A DNA stretch of 64,000 bases from Thermoclostridium sp036562185 (GCA_036562185.1 DATCKN010000015.1:1-64000); one strand, 5' to 3'. Shown: positions 36,790-46,032, counted from the first letter of the stretch. Notes: generated by a model from the sequence alone, not told the origin. Program-made: numbers and translations.

Positions 36790-36913
36790 GATCACTACCT
36801 CCTTATTCTCCAAAATAAAAACCAGGCAAAAATAAGGTATGATTAATTTTCTACTTAATATCATTCCTGTTTTTACGGAAATAATCCGGAAAAGATGAAA
36901 TTTCTCCGATAGT

Positions 36914-38140
36914 CTATTTGTCCTTGCTGCCAAAGTCCTTATTAAAATTTAGCAAAGAACCCCTGACAATATATTTGCTTCCGTATTTCTCCCTTATTCT
37001 GTCTATGCTTTCATTTAGCTTCTTCCTTTCGGACTGTTTATAAGACAGGTTATTAAACATACTTAGTTGCTCAACAGGATCTTTTACCAGGACGGATGTG
37101 GCAACCCCAATTAAGCGAAGGGGATCTTTTCTCCATGCTTTGTCAAACAGATGTGTTGCGGTTTCAAATATAACATTGGTATCCTGGGTTGGATTGTCTA
37201 TTTTTTTCCTGCAGGAATAGGATTCAAAATTATTGTTTTTTAAGTTTACTGCTATTACACCGGCATATAAGCCGGCCTTTCTCAGGCGCATACCCACTGT
37301 TTCGCTTAAAGCCAGCAAATAGAGTCTTGCTGTTTCCCTGTCTGTAATGTCAAATTCTACGGTTGTTTCATTACTCAAATCCTTTGCTTCGGACTCTTCT
37401 GTCTGTACTGCGGAATCATCTATCCCGTTGGCATATTCCCAAATCATCCTGCCGTATTTTCCGAATTTATGTTCCAAAAGAAAAACATCGGATTTAGCCA
37501 GGTCACCTATTGTTTTAATCCCCATAGCCTGGAACTTTGCACTGGAAGCCCTGCCGACCATAAACAGTTCTGATACCGGAAGCGGCCACATTTTTTGCTG
37601 TATTTCGTCACGAAAAAGTGTATGGACCAAATCAGGCTTTTTAAAATCCGAAGCCATTTTAGCAAGCAATTTGTTTTCCGAAATGCCTATATTAACAGTA
37701 AACCCCAATTCATCCCTGATCCGGTTTTTCATCATATGAGCCAGGGAAAGGAAGTCATTCTTATACTTAAGCTTAAGTCCGGTTACATCAACAAAGCATT
37801 CGTCAATACTGTATTTTTCAATATCGGGAGTAAATGACCGGAGCAAGTCCGTCATTGCCTTGGAATACCTGGCATAAGCTTCGTGATTCGGAGGGACGAT
37901 TATTACCGCCGGACACTTTTTTAAAGCCTTAACAACAGGTTCGCCGGTAACAATGCCATATTTTTTTGCAGGAATTGACTTGGCAAGAACCACACCGTGC
38001 CTTTTTGACGGATCTCCTGCTACAATCGCAGGAACAGTACGAAGGTCTGTTTCGCTTCCCTTTTTTAACTGTTCCAATGCCTCCCAGCTTAGAAATGCCG
38101 AGTTTACATCAATATGAAATATTACTCTTTCAGGTTCCAT
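36914..38140 (-). CDS. dinB: DNA polymerase IV (Y-family, DinB)
   Basis: A 408-residue translesion polymerase. The N terminus has the metal-binding aspartate in FHIDVNSAFLSWEAL. The catalytic YSIDECFVDVTG motif lies near residue 115, a helix-hairpin-helix region at 195-215 (MGIKTIGDLAKSD), and the little-finger domain follows. No beta-clamp motif was checked. The residue after VN in the first motif is S instead of the common C/A, within family variation. No LexA-type box was found in the upstream 245 bases, so SOS control is not evident. Confidence 0.93.
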   Translation of the reverse strand: MEPERVIFHIDVNSAFLSWEALEQLKKGSETDLRTVPAIVAGDPSKRHGVVLAKSIPAKKYGIVTGEPVVKALKKCPAVIIVPPNHEAYARYSKAMTDLLRSFTPDIEKYSIDECFVDVTGLKLKYKNDFLSLAHMMKNRIRDELGFTVNIGISENKLLAKMASDFKKPDLVHTLFRDEIQQKMWPLPVSELFMVGRASSAKFQAMGIKTIGDLAKSDVFLLEHKFGKYGRMIWEYANGIDDSAVQTEESEAKDLSNETTVEFDITDRETARLYLLALSETVGMRLRKAGLYAGVIAVNLKNNNFESYSCRKKIDNPTQDTNVIFETATHLFDKAWRKDPLRLIGVATSVLVKDPVEQLSMFNNLSYKQSERKKLNESIDRIREKYGSKYIVRGSLLNFNKDFGSKDK

Positions 38141-38257
38141 AAAATACCTCTATACTACATTGTGTATAAAGTTTAACACTAAAATCATAGCATAGAAGAT
38201 AAAATTTCTGTACCTGTCTGAAAGCATATTATGAAATTTTAATTACACTGAGAAATT

Positions 38258-38280
38258 GCCCGGTCAATTATTATCCGGGC
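38258..38280 (-). terminator. Weak hairpin after the ABC-2 operon
   Basis: A GC-rich 6-base-pair stem (GCCCGG with CCGGGC) with an 11-base loop, roughly 110 bases after the ATPase stop, without a good T-run. Possible terminator. Confidence 0.35.
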
Positions 38281-38386
38281 GGGGCTTATGCCTGAACCTG
38301 CTGAGCTTCATGTGCCCATCCGATCAAAAGCGGACTGATTTTGATTTTTATTGTATCAGCAAATGAAAAGCAGGCTCTAAAATTTA

Positions 38387-39355
38387 TCATACTGAATACA
38401 ATTTCATGATTATCTGCTCTAATTCAGGCCCTTCTATGGCAATATCCCTTATTTCGCTTTCCTCGTTAATTTTCTGTATAAATTCATTCAGTTTTACCAC
38501 AGAAAGATCTATCACCACTTCAATGTCGTAATCTGATAACTGCTTCCGTACAACAATTCCGTCCCTGTTCTCCAGATTTATTTTTTCCTTTGCAGTAATA
38601 TGTACCGTCCTTTTTTCGCCAAGATGCTGCTTTAGCTTATCCATGCTGTTATCAAAGACTATTTCCCCATGGTTGATAACAATTACGCGTTTTGCAAGCT
38701 GTTCCACATCTTCAAGGTCGTGGGTTGTTAATATGAATGTAGTTCCCCTTTTGTTCTGTTCAAGGATAAAATCCCGTATTTTTCCCTTTGCTATAACATC
38801 CAGACCTATGGTAGGTTCGTCAAGAAATACTATTCGCGGTTTATGCAGCATTGCCATTATAAACTCACATTTCATCCGTTCACCGAGGGAAAGCTGGCGG
38901 GTTGGCTTCTTAACCAAATCCTTCAAATCCAGCATTTCTACCATATCATTAACCGCCTTTTTAAATTCGCTGTCAGGAATACGGTAAATGGCCTGATTCA
39001 GATAAAAGGCATCAAGGGGAGGAATGTCCCACAAAAGCTGGGATTTTTGTCCAAACACCGCCCCTATGTTCTGGACATATTTCTTTCTTTCCTTCCACGG
39101 AGTAAAGCCCATAATATCAACGGTGCCCGAAGTAGGGTGCAGAATACCTGTCAATATTTTTATAGTCGTTGATTTTCCTGCGCCATTGGGGCCCAGGAAA
39201 CCGACCAGTTCACCCTCTTCAATATCGAAGGAAATACCCTTTACAGCTTCAATAATTTTCTTTTTTCTTATAAAAAGGCTTAATAACGCTTCCCCGAAAC
39301 TGCTTCCACGCTCATATGAAGTAAATGTCTTTTTAAGGTCAGAAACATGAATCAT
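38387..39355 (-). CDS. ABC-2 type exporter ATPase
   Basis: About 322 residues of the COG4586 type. Visible are Walker A (GPNGAGKSTTIK), the signature (LSLGERMKCEFIMAML), Walker B (IVFLDEPTIGLD) and the H-loop (LTTHDLEDV). The N-terminal segment (YERGSSFGEALLSLFIRKKKIIEAVKGISF) is characteristic of this subgroup, and a C-terminal ~90-residue regulatory extension follows. It acts with the two permeases encoded immediately upstream. Start: ATG 6 bases after AGGTG. Substrate unknown. Confidence 0.9.
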   Translation of the reverse strand: MIHVSDLKKTFTSYERGSSFGEALLSLFIRKKKIIEAVKGISFDIEEGELVGFLGPNGAGKSTTIKILTGILHPTSGTVDIMGFTPWKERKKYVQNIGAVFGQKSQLLWDIPPLDAFYLNQAIYRIPDSEFKKAVNDMVEMLDLKDLVKKPTRQLSLGERMKCEFIMAMLHKPRIVFLDEPTIGLDVIAKGKIRDFILEQNKRGTTFILTTHDLEDVEQLAKRVIVINHGEIVFDNSMDKLKQHLGEKRTVHITAKEKINLENRDGIVVRKQLSDYDIEVVIDLSVVKLNEFIQKINEESEIRDIAIEGPELEQIIMKLYSV

Positions 39356-39396
39356 ATATATCACCTTTTAAGTACAAATTGTGCTATGGCCTGCTG

Positions 39397-40218
39397 TCAG
39401 CCCCCTGCACTGGTGTAGTTTCTCACTATTTTAAAATAAAAGCACAATCCCAGCAGCAAAAATACTATTGAAGCCAGCAGAGCTAAAATCACATCCTTAT
39501 CCACGCTTCCCAGCAAAGCTGATGCAGGGTATGAGGCCAGAAGGCTTACAGGTATGATATAAGTCAATATTGACTGAAAGGATTTTGAGAATATGGACTT
39601 TGGATACATGCCAAAATCCATCACCGACATAAATATTTCATATATCCTGTAATTTCCAATCCAGACTATCCCCAAGCCTGCCATAAACAAAGCAAAACCA
39701 AACATAAGAATGATCGAAAACAGGAACAGTATAAAAAATGAAATCCAGTGGGACAATGGCTGCTCAGGCAATCTCTTAAGAGCCATCCTTAATACCAAAA
39801 TACCGCCTATCAGCTTACCCAGATCCTCACTGTCGAATGCTGTTACAATGGACATTAACAGTATTGAGCGGGGTTTTATAAGCAGCAAGTCAAAGGTTCC
39901 CTCCTGGACTCTTCCAATTGTATTCCATACTATTCCCATAAAAAATGGGAAGGAAATGCCACGGGACAGAAGGAATATTCCCTGAAGAAGCAGAACCTCA
40001 TTCATATCCCAGCCCGGAAACGAAGCCCCGTTCCCATAAATTATCATGGTAATAACCGGCCCTGAAAATTCAACTATCATCATGATAAACATGCTCATGA
40101 TAAAATCGCCGCGGTATGCCATTCTCGATGCCAGTGCAGTTTTAACTCCCTGTATATACAAACCCAATACGGAAAATCGCCATTTTCCGGCTTCTTTTTT
40201 GGGCTTTAATCCTGTCAT
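39397..40218 (-). CDS. ABC-2 family permease (PF06182 type), second subunit
   Basis: About 273 residues with six predicted helices, beginning with a cytoplasmic segment (LGLYIQGVKTALASRMAYRGDFIMSMFI) typical of COG3694 permeases. The start is an ATG overlapping the upstream permease stop as ATGA, after GGGGTGGGAG; a longer frame reaches 13 codons upstream. It forms a heterodimeric channel with the other permease. The exported substrate is not evident. Confidence 0.85.
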   Translation of the reverse strand: MTGLKPKKEAGKWRFSVLGLYIQGVKTALASRMAYRGDFIMSMFIMMIVEFSGPVITMIIYGNGASFPGWDMNEVLLLQGIFLLSRGISFPFFMGIVWNTIGRVQEGTFDLLLIKPRSILLMSIVTAFDSEDLGKLIGGILVLRMALKRLPEQPLSHWISFFILFLFSIILMFGFALFMAGLGIVWIGNYRIYEIFMSVMDFGMYPKSIFSKSFQSILTYIIPVSLLASYPASALLGSVDKDVILALLASIVFLLLGLCFYFKIVRNYTSAGG

Positions 40219-41045
40219 GCTCCCACCCCTGCAAAACGTTTTATTCCCAAATACCATAATGCCCGGTTGACCAGAAACATTACACCAACCATAACAGCCT
40301 GAAGAAACACAATTTGAGGAATTGTCATGGTTATACCCGCCAGTTCATAGTGCCCGATAAAAACTCTTACAGGGACATATGAAACAAACTGGAACGGCAG
40401 GTAAAACAGGAATTTCTGAAAACCCTGAGGATACAGATTAAGAGGCAGAAAAGCCCCCGAACAAATATTCGTAAGCAAAAGTACCGCCCGGCTGACTCCG
40501 TCTGTTTTTACAAACCAGAAAGCGAAAATCCCGATAGTATAACGAATTAAAAATGAAAGAACGAAACTTAAAAGAAGCGAAATTACAGCCCAAACAGGCT
40601 TTGCAGGAATTAACCGGATACCGAACAGTATGTAGAAACACATTACTGGAAGAATTTCTACCAGAAAAGCCAGAATCCTTTGACCTATTTTCTCACAGAA
40701 AGAAAAATAGATATGTGATACCGGACGAAGCTGGAAAGTTATAAACTGGCCGGTTTGTATGAGCCTTTGCAGCTTATTCCCGGAAGAATCCCAGTTCATA
40801 AATTCGACAAGGGAGGATACGGCAAAGTAAAGTAACATCTGATCAAACGTAAAACCTGAAACCTGGTCCCTGGTTTGAAAAATAGCCTGCCAGATAAAAT
40901 AGTGAACCAGGAAATATATCGGCTGAACAAATATCGAAACAGCCATCTGGTTTCTGTATGCAAAGTTTTCCTTATATGTAGCAGTAATAACCGCTTTAGA
41001 AACCCTTGGCGTACTATTCCCCTTTTTCATAACAGCTCTCTGCAT
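40215..41045 (-). CDS. ABC-2 family permease (PF06182 type), first subunit
   Basis: About 276 residues, six predicted helices, beginning AVITATYKENFAYRNQMAVSIFVQPIYFLVHYF, typical of COG4587 permeases. A GTG one codon upstream of the chosen ATG is 7 bases from AAGGAG and is an equally good start. First gene of a three-gene exporter operon. No promoter was identified in the leader. Confidence 0.85.
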   Translation of the reverse strand: MQRAVMKKGNSTPRVSKAVITATYKENFAYRNQMAVSIFVQPIYFLVHYFIWQAIFQTRDQVSGFTFDQMLLYFAVSSLVEFMNWDSSGNKLQRLIQTGQFITFQLRPVSHIYFSFCEKIGQRILAFLVEILPVMCFYILFGIRLIPAKPVWAVISLLLSFVLSFLIRYTIGIFAFWFVKTDGVSRAVLLLTNICSGAFLPLNLYPQGFQKFLFYLPFQFVSYVPVRVFIGHYELAGITMTIPQIVFLQAVMVGVMFLVNRALWYLGIKRFAGVGA

Positions 41046-41304
41046 CACCGAAATTCTCCTTAAAGCGTTATTTAAATAACATTATAAGGTAATCAGGTAT
41101 ATAAGTAAATTACATATTATTTGTATAAACTTTTTCCTCAACCGGTAAGCAGCAATTCTTACCTGACTAAACTGCCGATATAATTATTTGAAGCTCTTCC
41201 ATTCAATCTTAATAATGTACGCCAAGTATATTAAAAAATCAATTCTGTTTCAAAACCAATACTATTTGTATTAATGCAGAATTACTGCCCGGTTAGGTAA
41301 TATA

Positions 41305-41350
41305 AAAAGTTATAAAATAATGGAAGGAATTATACTTTAATTCCTTCCAT
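41305..41350 (-). terminator. Terminator of the flavodiiron gene
   Basis: A perfect 13-base-pair stem (ATGGAAGGAATTA with TAATTCCTTCCAT) and 5-base loop, followed in the minus direction by a T-rich tract. It starts about 60 bases after the flavodiiron stop. Nothing else was seen in the 365-base gap around it. Confidence 0.8.
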
Positions 41351-41410
41351 CATATATAAACGGGCATATTTTATACATTCCGTTCCGTGCAAGACCACAA
41401 CTATAATCTC

Positions 41411-42604
41411 TTACATATTTTCTTTAACTTTAAGGGCAAATTCCTCTCCGTATTTAATACACCTTTCAATATCTTCCGGTGTGGGCACAAACTTTAATCC
41501 TAACGGCTCCAATACCACATTAATGCCTGCATCTTTCAGCTGTTCATTAAGATTTTCAGGCGCTGCATTGCTCCAACCGGAGCTTCCGAAGGCTGCACCT
41601 ATTTTCTTTTTAAACCTGTGAACTTTTATTTCTGCCAAAACTCCGGCCAATGAACGCAAATAGCTGTTGTGTATGGTACAGCTTCCAAGGATGATACCCT
41701 TTGAACAGAACAACTCGGTTACAAGATCGGATATATCTGTAACAGAGCTATTATACAGTTTGCACTTAACCCCCTGGTTTTCAATTCCTTTAGCTATCGC
41801 TTCGGCCATTTTTTTTGTTGAGTTATACATAGTATCATATACTATTGTCACATAACCTTCGTGGTAATCTTCAGACCATTCGGCGTACTTTTGAATAATC
41901 CGCATTGGGTCCTTTCTCCATATGACGCCATGACTGGGTGCAATAACCTCTATGGGGAGGTTTAAAGCTTTAACTTCGGCTATTTTCTTTTTGATTAACG
42001 GTGCTAACGGTGTAAGGATATTAGCATAGTATTTTAAGGCTTCCTGATTAACTTCACACGGGTCGGATTCATCTTCAAAAATGCTGACCGGGCAGTAGTG
42101 CTCACCAAATGCGTCATTTGACAACAATACATTGGCAGGGGTTACAAACTCCGCCATACTGTCCGGCCAATGGATCATTGCCATTTCCACAAAAGTTATG
42201 TCAGACCTGCCTATATTTATTTTATCGCCTGTTCTTACGGGAATAACGTTCCATTCCTTATGGAAATGGCCCTTTATAGACTCCACTCCTTTGGGCGAGC
42301 AATAAACCGGCGTATTTTCAGGCACTAATTCCATTAACGCACCAAGGCACCCGCCATGGTCGGGTTCCATATGGTTGATTATAATACCGTCAATATTGGA
42401 AAACCCAACTTCCTTTTCAATTATTTCAAGAAATTCTTTCTGAAAAGGAGTCCAGACCGTATCAACAAGAATGTTCTTTTCGTCCCGAATAAGATATGTG
42501 TTATAGCTGGAGCCACGGTGCGTGGAAAATTCATGCCCGTGGAATCTTCTTAGTTCCCAGTCTTTCAAGCCAAGCCAGTAAACGTTATCTTTTACCTGTA
42601 TCAT
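41411..42604 (-). CDS. fprA: Flavodiiron protein (A-type flavoprotein, FprA)
   Basis: A 397-residue cytoplasmic enzyme that reduces O2 (or NO) to water, protecting the anaerobe. The N-terminal metallo-beta-lactamase-like di-iron domain has HMEPDHGG near residues 81-88, and other ligands in MIHWPDSM and APSHGVIW. The C-terminal flavodoxin domain from ~255 has the FMN loop YDTMYNSTKKMAEAI. AGGATG precedes the ATG. It is preceded by a structured RNA with a terminator, roughly 110 bases upstream, and a 10-base palindrome (TGTTATAACA) at 42671-42680 lies in the leader. Confidence 0.95.
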   Translation of the reverse strand: MIQVKDNVYWLGLKDWELRRFHGHEFSTHRGSSYNTYLIRDEKNILVDTVWTPFQKEFLEIIEKEVGFSNIDGIIINHMEPDHGGCLGALMELVPENTPVYCSPKGVESIKGHFHKEWNVIPVRTGDKINIGRSDITFVEMAMIHWPDSMAEFVTPANVLLSNDAFGEHYCPVSIFEDESDPCEVNQEALKYYANILTPLAPLIKKKIAEVKALNLPIEVIAPSHGVIWRKDPMRIIQKYAEWSEDYHEGYVTIVYDTMYNSTKKMAEAIAKGIENQGVKCKLYNSSVTDISDLVTELFCSKGIILGSCTIHNSYLRSLAGVLAEIKVHRFKKKIGAAFGSSGWSNAAPENLNEQLKDAGINVVLEPLGLKFVPTPEDIERCIKYGEEFALKVKENM

Positions 42605-42712
42605 AATTCATCCTGCCTTTCAGTAGTAGAACTCATATATATGCATCTGTTTTATTTATTCCCAATTTACTGTTATAACAATCAAAAAATAGAAAATCAG
42701 AATTTAAGCATA

Positions 42713-42746
42713 CAAAAAGGGCTGATCCATTGCAGGATTCAGCCCC
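42713..42746 (-). terminator. Terminator or attenuator upstream of the flavodiiron gene
   Basis: GGGCTGA pairs with TCAGCCC, extended by TCC/GGA across a one-base bulge, loop of six, then five T residues in the minus direction. It ends the putative structured RNA, or could attenuate the flavodiiron gene. Confidence 0.8.
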
Positions 42747-42871
42747 GTATATGTGAAGGCCCGAGGAGGCCGGTTATTTTTGATTATTGCCCTGGCGGGC
42801 ACCCCTGAAAGCCCTTCCGCATTGAAAGCAGAGGGAAGGACTATGAAAAACAAGTGCGGGAGCTTTAGGGG
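42747..42871 (-). ncRNA. Unidentified structured RNA between hsp20 and fprA
   Basis: In the minus direction CCCCT-AAAGC pairs with GCTTT-C-AGGGG, enclosing an inner CCTTCC/GGAAGG stem. A short hairpin TGCCC-GCCA-GGGCA follows, then an A-rich single strand, a GGCC/GGCC hairpin and a terminator. This compact, GC-rich block stands out in AT-rich intergenic DNA. A 63-codon open frame runs through it but also through the terminator and lacks a ribosome site. No riboswitch class or 6S RNA signature was recognised. It may be a small RNA or a leader controlling fprA. Confidence 0.55.
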
Positions 42872-42942
42872 TAAACTATCAGTTGTATATTTCAAGTAAA
42901 AACTTTAATGTAATTTTAAATCAATCATCAATGCAACAGCAC

Positions 42943-43386
42943 TTATTGAATATCTATCTGGACTTTACGCTTGTTGTCGGGCTTTGCTTTAGGGAGCGTA
43001 ACTGTGAGTATTCCGTTCTTGTAAACTGCCTTAATGTCGTCTTCTTTTACATTGTTAAGGAAGAATGATCTCTGGAAGCTGCCATAAGCTCTTTCTTTTC
43101 TTACATAGTTCTCCCTCTCTTCGTTGATTTCCTCGTTTTGTTCTACAGAAATTGTTAAGTACCCGTCATTAACCTCTATGTTTATATTGTTTTTATCCAC
43201 TCCCGGAAGTTCTGCATCTATAATCCATTCTTTTTCAGTTTCACGTATATCGGCCCTGAATGGTGAGTTCCATCTTGTGAAGAACGGGTCATTGAAGAAA
43301 TCTTCAAAGAACCTGTCAATGCCGAAGAAATCATTTTTCCTTTCTATATTGTTATATCTTCTTGAAAATGGTACCAGTCCGAACAT
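42943..43386 (-). CDS. hsp20: Small heat shock protein, Hsp20/alpha-crystallin family
   Basis: About 147 residues. An N-terminal arm with FFEDFFNDPFF precedes the alpha-crystallin domain (~40-130: RADIRETEKEWIIDAELPGV; EERENYVRKERAYGSFQRSF), and the conserved GILTVTLPK ends it. An ATP-independent holdase chaperone that keeps unfolding proteins soluble. The start is the ATG after GGAGGTG; five upstream in-frame codons include that site. The leader carries two CtsR-type operators around a sigma-A promoter. Confidence 0.95.
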   Translation of the reverse strand: MFGLVPFSRRYNNIERKNDFFGIDRFFEDFFNDPFFTRWNSPFRADIRETEKEWIIDAELPGVDKNNINIEVNDGYLTISVEQNEEINEERENYVRKERAYGSFQRSFFLNNVKEDDIKAVYKNGILTVTLPKAKPDNKRKVQIDIQ

Positions 43387-43430
43387 ATACAACACCTCCA
43401 TAAATTATTCGTTTTTATTTTGTATTTAAC

Positions 43431-43447
43431 TTTGACTTTCTTTGACC
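43431..43447 (-). promoter_or_regulatory. CtsR-type operator downstream of the hsp20 start site
   Basis: In the minus direction GGTCAAA-GAA-AGTCAAA matches the CtsR heptad direct repeat (RGTCAAANANRGTCAAA) completely. It lies just after the predicted transcription start. Nothing is recognised in the ~180 bases beyond the second site toward spoVB. Confidence 0.85.
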
Positions 43448-43459
43448 TTTTCTGTCTAC

Positions 43460-43488
43460 ATTTTAATTTCTATTTATTAAAAGAGCAA
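43460..43488 (-). promoter_or_regulatory. hsp20 promoter
   Basis: In the minus direction TTGCTC and TAAAAT with a 17-base spacer, lying between the two CtsR-type operators. Confidence 0.6.
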
Positions 43489-43496
43489 TATTTGAT

Positions 43497-43513
43497 TTTG
43501 ACTAACTTTGACC
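43497..43513 (-). promoter_or_regulatory. CtsR-type operator upstream of the hsp20 promoter
   Basis: In the minus direction GGTCAAA-GTT-AGTCAAA, identical to the CtsR heptads except for T in the middle of the three-base spacer. Confidence 0.75.
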
Positions 43514-43695
43514 AATAATCGTGATTATGATAATCTATGCTTAAATTCCTTTAATTTCCTTGGTTATTCATTAAATTTCATGACGGATCAAAATTCTTTA
43601 ATGGTGTATATCCGGAAGTTTCCAGTGCCATGAACTCTTTGCGCCGGATTAAAGGCTAATTTTATATTGCGGCTTTTACCACTGATATAAGTATT

Positions 43696-45252
43696 CTAAA
43701 GTTTCCGGTATTTGTCAATATTAAACGGAACCATATGGCGTATATCCTTGATTTCAAAAACACCCATCAATATCATCATGGCTATCATCAATCCTCCGGA
43801 TATCCCTGCCGAGATGATTAATGTCATCAAAGGAGATGTAAAAACCGACCCAATTGCCATTTTTACAATTGGCGCTGCAATAATTCCCGATATTGACGCA
43901 ACCAGCGGTTTTATTATCCAGTCGCCGAAATCCAGGGACATACCCGTAGTTTTTATTGTAGTTTTCATATTCAGGATTGCACCCACGAGATTGCTGACAA
44001 TAAGTGCTATAATGTACGCATTAAGCCCAAAGTGCGGGATCCCGAACCATACAAATCCAAGCCTTATTAAACTTGAAATCATTGAATGTTTCAATGTTGC
44101 CGTTTCCTTGCCAAGCCCGTTCAGAATGCCAAGAAGGGTTTGCTGGAGATAGAAAAACACACCTGTAAATGACAGCAGATACAGCATATTGCCGACATTC
44201 TGGCCTGGATAAATCAAATCGGAAATTTCATGAGCGAAACATATGAAAAGGCTTGAGAACAAAAAACCCAGAACAAGGGTAACACGAATTGATCTTGAAA
44301 TTTGCCTGTTGGCCCTGTTCATTCTCCTTGTTGCCACTGCTTCTGCAATTGCAGGTACAAGTGCTGTAGCCAATGCTGCCGTTAGCATTGATGGAAATGA
44401 AATGACGGGAGAAGCCATACCTGTTAATTTTCCGTACTGGGTAAGGGCTTCAGCGGTGTTAAGTCCATAAACCGCCAGGCGCTGCGGAATCCATAAAAAT
44501 TCTACCGTTCCAAGCAACGATATAACAAGGCGGTTCGTTGTTATAGGCAGCGAAATGCGTATAAGAGCCCTTGCAATGTCCCTTTTCCGCATAATTTTCT
44601 GATTTTGGACGGCTCTGTCTTTCTTTCGGATAATATATGCTATAAACACTGTCAATACGTTTGCCATCTCACCGACAATAAGGCCTATTGTGGCAAAAAG
44701 GCATTTTTGCTCCATATTACCATTAACAAATATATCCGCAATTAAATATACAGCAACAAGTTTCACAACCTGCTCAGCTACCTGGGACAATGCATTCGGT
44801 ACTACCTCCTGTTTACCGTAGAAATACCCCTTTAATGCTGTAAATGCAGCGATAATGGGAATAGCCGGCAGTAAGTAATATAGCGCGCTTTTTGTCCGCA
44901 CATCTCCAACAAGGATATTCACGACAAAATCCAGGTTTAACAGCATTACTGCAACAATTACAGTTCCGGCAACAAATATCGAAACACCTGAGAGGACAGT
45001 AATCCTTTTGGCGTTCCTGTAATTTCCCCTTGCGGTTTCTTCTGCAACAAGTCTTGATATTGCAATACCCAATCCAGCGGTCAATCCCAACAAAATGAGG
45101 TTATAAACGGGAAGAACCAGCTGATAAAGGCCCATGCCCTCGGCACCGATTGAATTGGCGATAAAAATACGGTAAAAAAATCCTAAAATTTTAACTATAA
45201 AACCTGCGATGGTTAATATAAATGTGTTTTGCCTAAGAGATTTTCTCCTCAT
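43696..45252 (-). CDS. spoVB: SpoVB-like polysaccharide/lipid flippase (MATE/MVF superfamily)
   Basis: About 518 residues with roughly 14 helices. The start SLRQNTFILTIAGFIVKILGFFYRIFIANSIGAEGMGLYQL is typical of stage V sporulation protein B and related lipid-linked precursor flippases. They move cell-wall or spore-cortex precursors across the membrane. The frame is open for 20 more codons; the internal ATG after AGGGGGCGT was chosen because it matches the family start, but the spacing is short, so the start is uncertain. Several paralogues exist in Clostridia, so the sporulation role is inferred. Confidence 0.82.
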   Translation of the reverse strand: MRRKSLRQNTFILTIAGFIVKILGFFYRIFIANSIGAEGMGLYQLVLPVYNLILLGLTAGLGIAISRLVAEETARGNYRNAKRITVLSGVSIFVAGTVIVAVMLLNLDFVVNILVGDVRTKSALYYLLPAIPIIAAFTALKGYFYGKQEVVPNALSQVAEQVVKLVAVYLIADIFVNGNMEQKCLFATIGLIVGEMANVLTVFIAYIIRKKDRAVQNQKIMRKRDIARALIRISLPITTNRLVISLLGTVEFLWIPQRLAVYGLNTAEALTQYGKLTGMASPVISFPSMLTAALATALVPAIAEAVATRRMNRANRQISRSIRVTLVLGFLFSSLFICFAHEISDLIYPGQNVGNMLYLLSFTGVFFYLQQTLLGILNGLGKETATLKHSMISSLIRLGFVWFGIPHFGLNAYIIALIVSNLVGAILNMKTTIKTTGMSLDFGDWIIKPLVASISGIIAAPIVKMAIGSVFTSPLMTLIISAGISGGLMIAMMILMGVFEIKDIRHMVPFNIDKYRKL

Positions 45253-45354
45253 ACGCCCCCTGTTACTGCACCAAGTGGAATGCAGCATATGTCTGTTATA
45301 CAGTTTATCCATATAAAATATATGGCCTTGCCTTCAATAAAATTCAAAATTAAT

Positions 45355-45378
45355 TAAAAAGCCTGCTACCGCAGGCTT
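45355..45378 (-). terminator. Terminator of the DksA/YteA-like gene
   Basis: AAGCCTGC pairs with GCAGGCTT around GGTA, followed by five T residues in the minus direction, 4 bases after the stop codon. Confidence 0.9.
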
Positions 45379-45381
45379 CAG

Positions 45382-46032
45382 TTACGTTAACTGTCTTTTA
45401 TACATTTCATTGCTGATCTGATCCACGTTATTAATTTCGTGCAGCGATCGGTCATTGTCGGCGGCATCCTGCCTGTTGCCAAGGGGTGCGCCATCCTGAG
45501 GCGAATCCGAAGATCCGAAAGACAAAACTTCCTCAAGGGCTTGCTCCCCGTCGAAAGGTTCGTCACCGCTTATATCGTGAATGTAATCACCTCGCATTTC
45601 CTTTTCAAGCACATCCTCCTCCACAGGCCGGTGAAGCGACTTGCTTATCTTGTCCAGATTGGTTTCATGTTCCTTTAAGCTCTCACACTTTATACAGTTT
45701 CTCGCATATGGTATTATCTCAAGCCGTTCATGGTCGATCTCGGAACCGCATGACTCACAAAACCCATAGGTATTTGCAGCTATCCTGTTCAAAGCATCAT
45801 CTATTTCCTTAATTGTGAATTCCTGCCTGCCCCTTAACGCTGTCTGTAGTTCGGCATCAAACAGTTCTGTCGCCACATCGGCAGGATGGTTGTCGTATCG
45901 CGAAAGTTCACTGTCTTCGGTCACATGATAACCGGCAGGTGCACCCCTGTCCATATCATCCAGCACTTCCCGGTGGTCATCTTTCAACTGCTGTAAAAGG
46001 TATTTATAATGCCGTAATTTATCTTTATCCAT
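45382..46032 (-). CDS. TraR/DksA-family zinc-finger protein, YteA type
   Basis: A 216-residue protein. An N-terminal coiled coil (DKLRHYKYLLQQLKDDHREVLDDM) is followed by a C4 zinc finger (CESCGSEIDHERLEIIPYARNCIKC) near residues 118-141. An acidic C-terminal tail contains SFGSSDSPQDG. Proteins of this size and layout in Firmicutes are called YteA and are linked to sporulation; DksA relatives bind RNA polymerase. AGGAGGG precedes the ATG. It has its own terminator and probably forms a single-gene unit. Confidence 0.87.
   Translation of the reverse strand: MDKDKLRHYKYLLQQLKDDHREVLDDMDRGAPAGYHVTEDSELSRYDNHPADVATELFDAELQTALRGRQEFTIKEIDDALNRIAANTYGFCESCGSEIDHERLEIIPYARNCIKCESLKEHETNLDKISKSLHRPVEEDVLEKEMRGDYIHDISGDEPFDGEQALEEVLSFGSSDSPQDGAPLGNRQDAADNDRSLHEINNVDQISNEMYKRQLT

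Noticed and set aside
38141..38386. LexA (SOS) box upstream of dinB
   Set aside because: No GAAC-N4-GTTC type element was found in the region upstream of the start.
42704..42895. 63-codon open frame on the minus strand
   Set aside because: It runs through a clear terminator hairpin, lacks a ribosome site and has unusual composition; the region is better explained as structured RNA.
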